Assembly (NCBI GenBank): GCA_964460795.1
Contig: CAYWRU010000013.1
Span: 3,962-67,961 of the forward strand
Direction of reading: 5' to 3'
Origin: CAZOOM01 sp964460795
Lineage (GTDB): Bacteria; Omnitrophota; Omnitrophia; Omnitrophales; Aquincolibacteriaceae
Length of the DNA: 64,000 bases
Shown piece after piece: positions 10,033-18,766 of this stretch. Position 1 is the stretch's first letter. Each line of letters starts with the position of its first letter. The position numbers and the translations under genes are program-made. The notes beneath the pieces are model-generated. The model was not told the DNA's origin. It did not search any database and saw nothing but the letters and a program-made list of their open reading frames with translations.

Positions 10033-10938
10033 ATGCCAGTCATCAATACGGGCACTCACCCGAAAGCACTGTGGCCGGGCGTCAAGTCATGGTTCGGGCT
10101 GGAATACGATCGCCACGATCCGCAATGGCCCGAGCTTTTCGAGCAGGACACCTCGGAAAAGCGCTACGAAGAAGAAGTCGAGAATGTCGGCTTCGGCATG
10201 GCGACCGTGAAGCCGGAAGGCGAGGCTCTCGCCTACGACAGCACCTCGCAGGGCTATGTGTCGCGATACACCCATGTTGCCTACGCGATCGGCTACATGG
10301 TCACGCACGAGGAAATGAAGGACAACCTCTATGAGGAAGTCTCTCGTCGCCGCGCGCCGGACCTTGCCTTCGCGATGCGGCAGACCGAGGAGTGGACGCA
10401 TGCCAACGTCTACAATCGCGCCTTCTCCAGCACCTATACCGGCGGCGACACCAAGGCGCTCTGCGCCTCGGATCACCCGTCGCTGTATGGTTCGCAATCG
10501 AACCTGCTGACGGCGGCCGATCTCTCCGAAGTCGCGATCGAAGATGCGCTCACTGCGATCGGCAATGCCGTCGATGGCCGTGGTCGCAAGATCAATCTGA
10601 AGGGCATGACCCTTCACATCTCTACCTCCGACCAGTTCGAGGCTGCTCGCATCCTGAAGTCGGTGCAGCAGAACGACACGGCGAACAATGCCATCAACGC
10701 CATCAAGGCGATGGGCATGTTGCCGGGCGGAGCCAAGGTCAACAATTACTTCACCTCGACGACTGCATGGTTCATCCGGACCAACGTGCGCCGGGGCATG
10801 CGTCACTTCACTCGTGAAGCTGCGTCCTTCGATCAGGACAATGACTTCGACACCAAGAACGCGAAGGCCGCGGTCTATGCGCGGTGGTCGCAGGGCTGGT
10901 CCGATTGGCGTGGGGTGTGGGGGAATCAGGGCGCGTAA
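10033..10938 (+). CDS. Major capsid protein
   Basis: A 301-residue protein with the features of HK97-fold coat proteins of the Mu gpT-like group: an N-terminal region with WFGLEYDR, an E-loop-like stretch rich in E and Y, a long helix (RRRAPDLAFAMRQTEEW) followed by NVYNRAFSS, and the frequent SDHPSLYG motif. It would form the icosahedral shell. It lies between the decoration protein and a beta-helix protein and is followed at once by a strong hairpin that could tune its expression relative to downstream genes. Confidence 0.88.
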   Translation: MPVINTGTHPKALWPGVKSWFGLEYDRHDPQWPELFEQDTSEKRYEEEVENVGFGMATVKPEGEALAYDSTSQGYVSRYTHVAYAIGYMVTHEEMKDNLYEEVSRRRAPDLAFAMRQTEEWTHANVYNRAFSSTYTGGDTKALCASDHPSLYGSQSNLLTAADLSEVAIEDALTAIGNAVDGRGRKINLKGMTLHISTSDQFEAARILKSVQQNDTANNAINAIKAMGMLPGGAKVNNYFTSTTAWFIRTNVRRGMRHFTREAASFDQDNDFDTKNAKAAVYARWSQGWSDWRGVWGNQGA

Positions 10939-10964
10939 CGGCGCTCTGCTGCATGACGCCAAGA

Positions 10965-10993
10965 GGGGGCGCAGGGCCATAGGCTGCGTCCCC
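10965..10993 (+). terminator. Strong hairpin after the capsid gene
   Basis: Ten paired bases (one G-U) with a nine-base loop, starting 27 bases after the capsid stop codon. No T-run follows, so it may be a partial terminator or an RNA-stabilising structure rather than a full stop. A second weak inverted repeat (CCTCATT/AATGAGG) lies just downstream. Confidence 0.5.
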
Positions 10994-11050
10994 TCATTCT
11001 CACCGACGTAATCCTCAATGAGGCCCGAAAGGGTCGTATGGGAGAAGCAG

Positions 11051-11977
11051 ATGCCTTCCTCGAATTATCCGAATGGTTTTCCGCAGGGCGTGACGATCCG
11101 TGGTCTGCCGTTGCAACTCACTCACCCCGGCAAAGTGTTCTGGGTCGACAGCAACTCCGGCGGCAACGCGAACCCCGGCACGGTCGACAAACCCTTCGCC
11201 ACCATCGACTTCGCTGTCGGCCGCTGTCGCGCCGGCAAGGGCGACATCATTCTGGTGAAGCCCGGCCATGTCGAGACCGTCACCGCTGCCGGCGGTCTGT
11301 CGCTGGATGTGTCGGGCATTGCGGTCATTGGCCTCGGCTCTGGCGCGCTGCGCCCCAAGGTCAACTTCACCACCGCGGTCGGCGCGGACATGAATATCGA
11401 CGCCGCGAACATTACCGTGGCGAATATCCTGTTTACCGGCGGGATCGACGCGCTGACCGGGCCGATCGACATCAACGCCGCAGACTGCACGCTGCTCGAC
11501 ATCGAGACGCGGGATGTCACCGGGCAGGCCACCGACTTTATCGTCGGCGACGACAACTGCGACCGGCTCCGGATCTCCGGGTGGAAGCACAATGGTGCGG
11601 CTGCGGCCGGAGCCGATACCGCGATTTCGGTGGTCGGTGCCGACGATGTCGTCATCGAAGACTTCGACATCTACGGCAACTTCGCTGTGGCTGGCATCGA
11701 GCAGGTGACCACGGCCGGCAACCGCTGGCGCATCGGCGGCGGCAGGCGTCAGTCGTATATCTGGACCGAAAACGCTGCCGATGTCGCGATCGCGATGAAG
11801 TCGGACACCACCGGCTGGGTCGGGCCGGACATCAACATCATGCTGCAGGACAACGCCGCCAACATCACAGAGTGCGTCGTTGCGGCTGCCATGCAGGTCA
11901 TGCAGCCGATCAACGTCTGCAATCTTGCCGGCGAAAGCTCGATGCAGATCAATATCACGGCGTCCACCGACGCCTGA
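11051..11977 (+). CDS. Right-handed beta-helix-like virion surface protein
   Basis: A 308-residue protein starting at ATG 11051 behind GGAGAAGCAG; upstream ATG choices lack a binding site. After an N-terminal strand region it shows serial short turns such as GGLSLDVSGIAVIGLGSG and repeated V/I-x-N/D-I patterns, typical of a parallel beta-helix (pectate-lyase-like fold). The motif DSNSGGNANPGTVDKPFATI resembles the start of such helices in other virion proteins. It lies directly after the capsid gene, so a head fibre or outer decoration is as likely as a tail part. No catalytic residues can be claimed. Confidence 0.65.
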   Translation: MPSSNYPNGFPQGVTIRGLPLQLTHPGKVFWVDSNSGGNANPGTVDKPFATIDFAVGRCRAGKGDIILVKPGHVETVTAAGGLSLDVSGIAVIGLGSGALRPKVNFTTAVGADMNIDAANITVANILFTGGIDALTGPIDINAADCTLLDIETRDVTGQATDFIVGDDNCDRLRISGWKHNGAAAAGADTAISVVGADDVVIEDFDIYGNFAVAGIEQVTTAGNRWRIGGGRRQSYIWTENAADVAIAMKSDTTGWVGPDINIMLQDNAANITECVVAAAMQVMQPINVCNLAGESSMQINITASTDA

Positions 11978-11997
11978 TGCCTGACGTTGCCACGAGA

Positions 11998-12025
11998 GCC
12001 CGGGCGCACAAGTGGCGTCCCGGGC
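11998..12025 (+). repeat. Inverted repeat between structural genes
   Basis: GCCCGGG and CCCGGGC arms, seven perfect base pairs with further possible pairing inside, in the 70-base gap after the beta-helix gene. No T-run follows. A stabilising or attenuating RNA hairpin is the simplest reading. Confidence 0.4.
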
Positions 12026-12047
12026 ACTCGCATAAGGGGAGCACTCC

Positions 12048-12437
12048 GTGGCGAACACGATCACGAAGACGACCGTCGTCAATGGCGAGGTCAACCTCGT
12101 TCAGATCATCAACATCTCCGGAGACGGCTCCGGCGAGGAGACCAATCTCCTACTTGTCGATCGCTCGACATTCGCGCCGACATCCGGGACTGCGGTGATC
12201 GTCGACAAGATCGAGGGTTACCTGTCCGGATTTTCTGCGTCCCTGATCTTCGACGCATCGACCGATCTGATCTTCGCGCGGTTGCCGGCGGATTACTTCT
12301 GCTACGACTGGCGCTGCTTCGGCGGAATCCATTCCGGCAAGGCTGGGGCCGGGGCGAACGGCGACATCCTGATTTCGACGGCGAGCTTGGGGTCCGGTGA
12401 CGCCGGTACGTTCTACTTGCATATGAGGAAGAAGTAG
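12048..12437 (+). CDS. Hypothetical structural protein
   Basis: A 129-residue beta-rich protein (VVNGEVNLVQIINISGDG near the start; FCYDWRCFGGIHSG in the middle). GTG start at 12048 behind AAGGGGAGC. No signal or membrane segment. It is in tandem with small beta-rich genes of the head-to-tail region, so a minor virion component is likely. Family not recognised. Confidence 0.68.
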   Translation: MANTITKTTVVNGEVNLVQIINISGDGSGEETNLLLVDRSTFAPTSGTAVIVDKIEGYLSGFSASLIFDASTDLIFARLPADYFCYDWRCFGGIHSGKAGAGANGDILISTASLGSGDAGTFYLHMRKK

Positions 12438-12878
12438 ATGCCCACATTCACCTTCTTCGACGAGTTCAAGAAGTATATCGGCGACGGGACCATCGATCTC
12501 GATACGCACACCTTCAAGCTATTCCTGACCTCGACCGCGCCGAATGCTGGGACCAACACAGTTCGCGCCGATCTGACGGCAGGCGAGGTGGCGAACGGCA
12601 ACGGCTATACCACGGGCGGCGCGACGCTTACGTCAGTGACGTGGTCGGAGACCGGGGCTGGGACCGGCATCTGGCGGTTCACATCAGCCGATGCGTCATG
12701 GACAGCATCCGGAGGCGATTTCACGGCAACGAGGTACTTCGTCCTCTACGATGACACGCCGACTTCACCGGCCGACCCGTTGGTCGGGTACCTCGACTAT
12801 GGCGCGTCGTTCACGCTCACGAACGGTAACAGTCTCACCTTCGATGTCGGTGCGTCCGGCATCTTCACTCTGCAGTAG
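12438..12878 (+). CDS. Hypothetical beta-rich structural protein
   Basis: A 146-residue protein whose ATG abuts the previous stop codon. It begins with a conserved-looking FTFFDEFKKYIGDG, followed by DLDTHTFKLFLT and a series of hydrophobic strands. Similar short proteins occur among phage tail-region genes. No catalytic motif is seen. The tight spacing supports cotranscription with its neighbours. Confidence 0.7.
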   Translation: MPTFTFFDEFKKYIGDGTIDLDTHTFKLFLTSTAPNAGTNTVRADLTAGEVANGNGYTTGGATLTSVTWSETGAGTGIWRFTSADASWTASGGDFTATRYFVLYDDTPTSPADPLVGYLDYGASFTLTNGNSLTFDVGASGIFTLQ

Positions 12879-12887
12879 GAGTAGATC

Positions 12888-13073
12888 GTGAATGTAGAGC
12901 AGACCAAGGCTCTGATCGCAGAGAAGCGTGATCAGCGCGATGCGATGAATGCTCAGATCGAGGAGTTGAAGTTTCAGGCAAGGGCGATCTCTGTCGAGAT
13001 TTCGAACCTCGAAGCAAGTCTTCCGGCCGAGCAGCCGGCCGGGAATGTGCTGTCTGTCCCGGTAAACCGATGA
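12888..13073 (+). CDS. Short coiled-coil protein
   Basis: A 61-residue protein starting GTG at 12888, about nine bases after the previous stop. Residues 1-45 form a clear heptad-like helix with alternating charged and hydrophobic positions (AEKRDQRDAMNAQIEELKF). Such small coiled coils often act as chaperones or oligomerisation partners for the following fibre protein, which is the gene immediately downstream. That partnership is inferred. Confidence 0.6.
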   Translation: MNVEQTKALIAEKRDQRDAMNAQIEELKFQARAISVEISNLEASLPAEQPAGNVLSVPVNR

Positions 13074-13077
13074 CCCG

Positions 13078-14346
13078 GTGGTCCCGAGCGCGATGCTTAT
13101 TGGTGCGCCCAGAAGAGAGGCTATACCAAGCCGCGTCAACGGCATGATCCTTGACGCGACCGGGACGGAGTTTCGTTCGGGAAGACTGATCCTTCCAGAG
13201 GAGTGGAGGCTCGACAAGAACCGCCCGCTCCAGTGGTGGATGCCGCAGGGCGATCAGACGATCTACAAGGCGGTCGTCCGCAATATGCGCGGCGAGATGC
13301 TTTGGCAGCGCCCGTTTGGCAATGACCTCGTCAAGGCGCTGCAATTCCAATTCGACTTCATGAATGGCGAGCGGCTCGACTGCCCGTCATTTGACATGCC
13401 GGTGTTCTGCGAGGTCGCGAACGTCACGTTGTTTCTCTCGGTCGGCAATCATGTCTGGCGATGTCCGGACGGTATTACGCCGGTCAACAGGCTGCCGAAC
13501 GTCTTCCCGCCCGGCGATCCCAACTTCGACCCGGAACTCTGGGAAGCCACCAACGGCAGCTTCACGGCAACGAACACGACAGCCGCTGATTGGTTCACCG
13601 GCAACAAGGCCCCATCCGGAGTCACGTCCGTCGATTATCTTGTTGTCGCCGGCGGAGGCGGCGGTTCGGCGGGCGGCGGTGGCGCTGGCGGTTACAAGAC
13701 GGCAACCGCTTTGTCCGTGACTCCCGGCACAGCCTATACTGTGACGGTCGGTGCGGGAGGCGGTGGTCAGAATGGAACTTCGGTCGGCGGGAATGGTGGA
13801 GACTCAGTATTCTCCAGTATTACTTCAACCGGAGGCGGTGGCGCTGGCGCTGACGTCGCAAGCACAACCGGCTCAAATGGTGGTTCCGGGGGCGGCGGTG
13901 GCTCCGGCATTATAGCGGGCACAGCCGGGTCAACTACAGGTGGCGGTCAAGGTAATAATGGTGGAAATGGCGGGAGTGACGGCGAAGCATTTTATAGTGC
14001 TGGCGGCGGTGGCGGCTCATCAGCCGTTGGGAGTGCTGGCAGCAACGGAACTGCTGGTGCCGGCGGGAACGGCACATCATCTTCTATCACCGGATCGCCC
14101 GTAACTCGCGCCGGAGGTGGTGGCGGTAAAGGCCCCACCGCAGACGGTGCCGCTGGCACTGGTGGAGCTACTGCCGGAAATTATGGTGGGTCGGCTAGTA
14201 ATGCCACGGCAAACACGGGTTCTGGTGCCGGTGGCGGCAACGTTGGCGGTAATGGCGGCTCTGGGATTATTGGGCTGCAATACACAGCCACAAGCGGCAG
14301 CATCCTTCGCGGCAACAATTCTTTCACCCACATGATCGTGAGGTAA
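13078..14346 (+). CDS. Glycine-rich virion protein, likely fibre or adhesin-like
   Basis: A 422-residue protein starting GTG 13078 (ATG 13093 is an alternative). Residues 1-160 are a normal globular region (WRLDKNRPLQWWMPQGDQ, RGEMLWQRPFGND). Residues 180-400 are extremely glycine-rich (runs of G with S, N, A, T), resembling glycine-rich domains of phage tail fibres and receptor-tip adhesins. The C-terminus returns to ordinary sequence and ends LRGNNSFTHMIVR. A glycine-rich polyproline-II-type bundle with host-binding role is the family analogy; direct evidence is composition and position only. Confidence 0.68.
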   Translation: MVPSAMLIGAPRREAIPSRVNGMILDATGTEFRSGRLILPEEWRLDKNRPLQWWMPQGDQTIYKAVVRNMRGEMLWQRPFGNDLVKALQFQFDFMNGERLDCPSFDMPVFCEVANVTLFLSVGNHVWRCPDGITPVNRLPNVFPPGDPNFDPELWEATNGSFTATNTTAADWFTGNKAPSGVTSVDYLVVAGGGGGSAGGGGAGGYKTATALSVTPGTAYTVTVGAGGGGQNGTSVGGNGGDSVFSSITSTGGGGAGADVASTTGSNGGSGGGGGSGIIAGTAGSTTGGGQGNNGGNGGSDGEAFYSAGGGGGSSAVGSAGSNGTAGAGGNGTSSSITGSPVTRAGGGGGKGPTADGAAGTGGATAGNYGGSASNATANTGSGAGGGNVGGNGGSGIIGLQYTATSGSILRGNNSFTHMIVR

Positions 14347-14352
14347 CAAGCT

Positions 14353-14823
14353 ATGACTGGTCGTCTCTATACCGTGCAATTCAGCGCTGTCGCGATCACG
14401 GCGGCGCAAGACCTGTTCGAGATCAACGTCGCCTCGACCAAGGTCGTCCGGATCCATGAGCTTCATCTGTCGCAGACGTCGGACACTGGCGACGCTGCGG
14501 AAGAAATCCTGCTGATCAAGATGATCAGCGGATATACCTCTTCCGGTACCGGCGGGTCGGCTCCGACCGCGGTCCCTCTCTCACTCGGCGACGCGGCTTA
14601 CGCAGGCACTGTCGAGGTCAACAACAGCACCACGCAAGCGAGCGGCGGAACGGCAGTGACACATTGCGTCTGGGGCTGGAACGTGCGGCTCCCGCTCGAT
14701 GTGATCTTCACGCCGGAGACGCGCAAGGTGCTTGCTCCCTCGGCGCGCTTGGTCGTGACGTGCCCCGCCCCCGCGGACTCACTCACGACGAACGGTTACA
14801 TGGTGATCGAAGAACTCGGATAA
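14353..14823 (+). CDS. Hypothetical structural protein
   Basis: A 156-residue beta-rich protein (RLYTVQFSAVAITAAQDLFEI at the start). Its length, strand pattern and acidic C-terminus (YMVIEELG) resemble small virion surface proteins. It starts seven bases after the glycine-rich gene and is followed by another virion gene after four bases, so it belongs to the same transcript. Family not recognised. Confidence 0.68.
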   Translation: MTGRLYTVQFSAVAITAAQDLFEINVASTKVVRIHELHLSQTSDTGDAAEEILLIKMISGYTSSGTGGSAPTAVPLSLGDAAYAGTVEVNNSTTQASGGTAVTHCVWGWNVRLPLDVIFTPETRKVLAPSARLVVTCPAPADSLTTNGYMVIEELG

Positions 14824-14826
14824 CCG

Positions 14827-15447
14827 ATGTCGACCGGCGTCTTCCGTCAGAGGTTCTTTCGCCCCCCGCCGTACCAGAATCCGGCGCTGGGGGCGTTTGC
14901 GCAGGGGAAGAACGTCGCAGTCTCTCCAGCCGCGCTGACGCTCGCCGCGACCGGGCCATCGTCGGCTGATATGGTGCTGTCGGTCGCCGTCTCCCCCGCG
15001 GCCCTGTCTCTCACATCCCAGAACGTCGACCTACTCGGCCCCCTCGCCGCGGCGAATGCGGTGCTGACGGGGCAATCGATTGACGCCCGTCTCGACATCA
15101 GCGTGCTGCCGACTTCCGCCACCCTTATTCTGTCGGCCAAAGACATCGTGGCATCGCTGGCGGCCGGCGTGACGCCGCGGGCCATGACGTTCACCGCTTA
15201 CGCGATCACAGCGCCGTTCTTGGCTGGCGTTTCAGTCGGTTCGCTGACCTTTTCCGGCCAGAGCATCACTGCGGCGAAGACCAATTTTATCGTACCGACC
15301 CCGAACTCGATTGCGTTTTCCGGGGTGCAGATTGGTGTGCATTTTGGGACTGAAAGCTCCAGCCGTGCCGGACTGCACCTACCCGGGTCTAGGTCGAGGC
15401 CGACCTATTGGCGCGGCATGGGAGCCCGGTCTGCGAGACTCAGGTAA
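14827..15447 (+). CDS. Hypothetical repetitive beta-strand virion protein
   Basis: A 206-residue protein with about six loose repeats of the form 'VSPAALTLAATG / LSLTSQNVDL / LTGQSIDA / LTFSGQSITA'. The repeated L-T-x-S/T-G-Q-x-I pattern suggests stacked strands. Repeated short proteins of this kind occur in tail-region operons of alphaproteobacterial phages. The last 30 residues are basic and less typical of the rest. Function unknown. Confidence 0.62.
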   Translation: MSTGVFRQRFFRPPPYQNPALGAFAQGKNVAVSPAALTLAATGPSSADMVLSVAVSPAALSLTSQNVDLLGPLAAANAVLTGQSIDARLDISVLPTSATLILSAKDIVASLAAGVTPRAMTFTAYAITAPFLAGVSVGSLTFSGQSITAAKTNFIVPTPNSIAFSGVQIGVHFGTESSSRAGLHLPGSRSRPTYWRGMGARSARLR

Positions 15448-15469
15448 GGCTTGGATCAGGGAGAGCGCG

Positions 15470-15928
15470 ATGCCTTACAGGAGCGGCGATCACTACGTCA
15501 TCTGCGACCGCACCGGGTTCAAAATCCGCGCGAGCGAGGTCCGCCGGGAGTGGACCGGATCGCTTGTTCGATCGAAAAGCTGGGAGGCGCGGCATCCGCA
15601 GGATTTTCTGCGCGGCAAGCCAGACAAGATGGATGTCGGCGAGACCGCGCGCCCGGAGCCGGTTCTCAACTTCATGGGGCCGCTCACAACGACACTGACG
15701 GTCGCCGCTGCCGCTGGAGCCACCTCGATCACGGTGAACACCACCAAGCGCTTTATCGGCGGAGATCGGATCAGGATCCGGCTTGAGAACTCCGAGATGT
15801 TCCTGACCGGGGTGTCGATTGTGACCAGCGACACGACGCTCTACCTTGACAACCCACTGCCCTATTCGGCGGCCGTTGGCGCGCTGGTGGTGAACCTGAC
15901 GGCGGTATCCGAACCGCAGATTGGATAG
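15470..15928 (+). CDS. Hypothetical tail-region protein
   Basis: A 152-residue protein starting ATG 15470 behind GGGAGAG. The first half is charged with a CDRTGFKIRASEVRREW motif and the GKPDKMDVGETARPEP stretch often seen in phage proteins of this type. The second half is a beta region (TTTLTVAAAAGATSITV). It lies just upstream of the gp4-like gene and is probably a virion assembly component. No named family. Confidence 0.7.
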   Translation: MPYRSGDHYVICDRTGFKIRASEVRREWTGSLVRSKSWEARHPQDFLRGKPDKMDVGETARPEPVLNFMGPLTTTLTVAAAAGATSITVNTTKRFIGGDRIRIRLENSEMFLTGVSIVTSDTTLYLDNPLPYSAAVGALVVNLTAVSEPQIG

Positions 15929-15931
15929 GCG

Positions 15932-16879
15932 ATGGCGACTTCCGGCGTTTCAACTTTTGCTACGACCCGCAACGAGATCATCAATCATGCCGCTCGCTTG
16001 CTCGGCGCGGCGCGGCCGGGGGAGTCTGTCGGGTCGGCGAAGATCGCCCAGTTTGATTACGCGCTGAACGCGATGGTCAAGCACTGGCAGTCCAAGGGGC
16101 TGCGGGTCTGGACTGTCGCCGAGGGCGTGCTGGTGCCGCAGGCCGATCAGCAGAAGTACAGCCTCGGCACCGGGTCGACGGATCATGCGGCGCTGGCCAG
16201 TGATTTCTTCACCACCGCTTTGTCGGCCGACGAGGCCGCTGCGCAGACGACATTGTCGGTGAACGACACCGACGACATTGCCGTCAGCGATCACGTCGGG
16301 GTTCTTCTGGACGACGGCACGGTGCAGTGGTCGACCGTATCCTCGAAGACCTCGACGACGATCACGATCGCCGATGCTCTGACGGATAGCGCTTCGGAAG
16401 ACGCCGCGGTGTTCACCTACACCACGCGCTTGACGAGACCGCTCAAGGTTGTCGACATGCGCCGATACGATGTCTACACCGATACGTCAGTCCCGGTGAC
16501 GATGATCTCCCGTCTTGACTTCCGGCACCTGTCGGCTCCGCTGTCGGTCGGGGAGTTCACGCAGGCGTTCTACGACAAGAAGCTGTCGGCCGGCGAGTTG
16601 TCGTTCTGGCCGGTGCCTGATGTGATCACTCAGATCGCCAAGTTCACCTTCTGGCGACCGATCGAAGACTTTGTCGTCGCTGGCGACAATCCGGATTTGC
16701 CGCAAGAATGGATTTTGTGTCTCGGCTACAATCTGGCCAAGGTGATGATCCCCGAGTACGGCGTCGGTCAGCAGCGCGCGATGGAGATCAAGGAGCAGGC
16801 CGCCATCTATTACGACGATGTCTCAGGCTTTGACCGGGAAGACGAAAGCATCTTCTTCGGTGTCGACATGGAGTCGTGA
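15932..16879 (+). CDS. Tail accessory / adaptor protein, P22 gp4-like
   Basis: A 315-residue protein. Its beginning (TTRNEIINHAARLLGAARPGE, AMVKHWQSKGLRVW) matches the helical head of P22 gp4-type adaptors, which sit under the portal and close the DNA channel. The middle has beta strands (TTLSVNDTDDIAV) and the end carries helices around LGYNLAKVMIPEYGV. The next gene is gp10-like, so the pair reproduces the P22 tail-machine order. The assignment is by sequence character and gene order. Confidence 0.72.
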   Translation: MATSGVSTFATTRNEIINHAARLLGAARPGESVGSAKIAQFDYALNAMVKHWQSKGLRVWTVAEGVLVPQADQQKYSLGTGSTDHAALASDFFTTALSADEAAAQTTLSVNDTDDIAVSDHVGVLLDDGTVQWSTVSSKTSTTITIADALTDSASEDAAVFTYTTRLTRPLKVVDMRRYDVYTDTSVPVTMISRLDFRHLSAPLSVGEFTQAFYDKKLSAGELSFWPVPDVITQIAKFTFWRPIEDFVVAGDNPDLPQEWILCLGYNLAKVMIPEYGVGQQRAMEIKEQAAIYYDDVSGFDREDESIFFGVDMES

Positions 16880-18291
16880 TGCCTCCGCCCCTGCTGATCC
16901 CATTCGGCCTCAACAGCTACAGGTCCGGCTCGCGGCAGATTTCGTCGCAGCGCTGCCTCAATATGTACGCCGAGCGGCAGCAGAAGGGCTCCAAGACCGA
17001 GGTGTCCGTTAGGGGTGCTCCGGGGATTGTTTCGTTTGCGACATGCGGCAACGGCCCAGTGCGCGGTGTGCATGAGTTTCAGGACCAACTCTACGCCGTG
17101 TCCGGCTCATACTTCTATTCTGTGAGCGAGGATGGTACTGCGACCAACCTCGGCGGAGTGATCAGCGGAGGCACCAACCGAGTTTCAATGGACGACAATG
17201 GCGATCAGCTTTGCATTGTCGATGGAGAGCGTGGTTACGTCTATGATGAGAGCGGTGGTTTTCGCCTGATAACGGACGCCGACTTTCACCCCGCCAACAG
17301 CGTCACCGGCATTGATGGCTTCATGGCGTTTGATCGGGCTGGAACGAATGAGATTTTCATCTCCGACTCCCTCGACGCGACAGGGTACAGCGACTTCTTC
17401 GCCTCTGCAGAGTCCAAGTCGGATGACGTTCTTGCCGTCCTTAACCATCTTCAGCTTCTTCATATCTTCGGTTCGCGCACGATTGAGTTCTGGCAGAACA
17501 TCGGCGCGGCGAACTTTCCGTTCAGGCGCGTCCCGGGCGGCGTCATCAACACCGGGGTTGCCGGCTCTCGCGCGTTCGGTCGCGATGACAACACTGTCTA
17601 TCTGCAGGGCGACGATCGTATCGGGTACAAGATATCCGGGTTGAAGCTTGAGAAGATCACGACGCCTGCCATCGATGAGAGGTGGCAGTCTTTCCCGAGC
17701 GTGAGCGATACCGAGGTCTTTGGCTACACCTTCGAGGGGCACAAGTTCATCGTCTACAACATCAACGACGAGAGTTGGGTGTATGATATCTCAACCGGTC
17801 TCTTTCATGAGAGGTCGTCGCGCGACATCAACAACACCATCCTTGGTCGGTGGAGGGGCAATTGTTCAGCTATTGCCTACGGCAAGACGATGATCGGAGA
17901 TCGGTTCTCCGGTGCCATCGGCTATCTTGACCGCGCGACATTTACTGAGTTCGGTGCGCAGATCGTTGGTGAGGTCACAAGCCAACCTCTATATGGTGGC
18001 GGCAAGTACGTCACGATGCCGTGGCTCGAAGTAAACCTTGAGAACGGCGTTGGCCTATCTTCCGGTCAGGGCTCCGATCCGCAGGTCACGCTGTTCATAT
18101 CTGATGACGGCGGGCGTAATTTCGACGCCGTCGAATGGGCGTCAGTCGGCCAGATCGGTCAGTATCGGACGCAAGTCAGGTTTGGACCGCTTGGCGGTTA
18201 TTATGAGCGCTCCATGCGGCTTCGATTTTCCGACCCGGTGCGCTGGACGCTCTTGTCCTGCTACGCCCCCGACATGGAGATCGGGATGTGA
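16879..18291 (+). CDS. Packaged-DNA stabilisation protein, P22 gp10-like tail hub
   Basis: A 470-residue protein; ATG 16879 has a GGAG site and overlaps the previous stop (GTG 16876 is the alternative). It shows the gp10-family layout: an N-terminal RGAPGIVSFATCGNGPVRG, then repeated beta-propeller-like units (LYAVSGSYFYSV, LCIVDGERGYVYD, GFMAFDRAGTNEIF, HIFGSRTIEFWQN). In P22 the hexameric protein plugs the tail and keeps DNA inside. It follows the gp4-like adaptor directly. Confidence 0.85.
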   Translation: MPPPLLIPFGLNSYRSGSRQISSQRCLNMYAERQQKGSKTEVSVRGAPGIVSFATCGNGPVRGVHEFQDQLYAVSGSYFYSVSEDGTATNLGGVISGGTNRVSMDDNGDQLCIVDGERGYVYDESGGFRLITDADFHPANSVTGIDGFMAFDRAGTNEIFISDSLDATGYSDFFASAESKSDDVLAVLNHLQLLHIFGSRTIEFWQNIGAANFPFRRVPGGVINTGVAGSRAFGRDDNTVYLQGDDRIGYKISGLKLEKITTPAIDERWQSFPSVSDTEVFGYTFEGHKFIVYNINDESWVYDISTGLFHERSSRDINNTILGRWRGNCSAIAYGKTMIGDRFSGAIGYLDRATFTEFGAQIVGEVTSQPLYGGGKYVTMPWLEVNLENGVGLSSGQGSDPQVTLFISDDGGRNFDAVEWASVGQIGQYRTQVRFGPLGGYYERSMRLRFSDPVRWTLLSCYAPDMEIGM

Positions 18292-18746
18292 CGGAGATAT
18301 CTTCCACCGCGATGATCGAACCGCTCGCCGATTTCAATGGCGTGGCGGCTCCCGTGGTCGATCCGGACACCGGATATCTGACGCCGCACGGTCTCCAGAT
18401 GTTGAGCCAGTTTCGCGACTTCATCAGCGGATGCGGGCGGGTGATCGCGTGCGATATCGAGTATCAGGACACAGAAACACTTTTGCTGACGCCGGTCTCC
18501 AGCGCGCCGCTGATCTCGCAGTATAAGTCCTACGACATCTTTGTTGGCACAGTCCCTGCGGAAAACACTGGGGTCCGAACCTATGTCCGGGTGGCCCCGC
18601 GGGTTGGGAGCCTGCCTTCCAAGTCTCTCTACCGCGGCAACGCGGCTTCGATGGCTGGACCGGGTGACGTTTTGGCCAACCTGCTGTATTTTTTCGTTTA
18701 CATCGAATCGCTCGATAGCGGGGATGGCGGCTTCGTTTTCAAATAG
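18288..18746 (+). CDS. Hypothetical tail-region protein
   Basis: A 152-residue protein starting GTG 18288, overlapping the gp10-like gene by four bases. It contains PVVDPDTGYLTPHGLQMLSQ, a motif commonly seen in small phage virion proteins placed after the gp10 gene, and a beta-rich middle (YDIFVGTVPAENTG). No catalytic residues are visible. Likely a minor structural or fibre-attachment component. Confidence 0.7.
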   Translation: MTEISSTAMIEPLADFNGVAAPVVDPDTGYLTPHGLQMLSQFRDFISGCGRVIACDIEYQDTETLLLTPVSSAPLISQYKSYDIFVGTVPAENTGVRTYVRVAPRVGSLPSKSLYRGNAASMAGPGDVLANLLYFFVYIESLDSGDGGFVFK

Positions 18747-18766
18747 CCGCAGACAGGATCACCCGG

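Noticed and set aside
13600..14300. Tandem DNA repeats in the glycine-rich gene
   Set aside because: Repeated GGN codons reflect protein composition; no exact repeat unit was seen.
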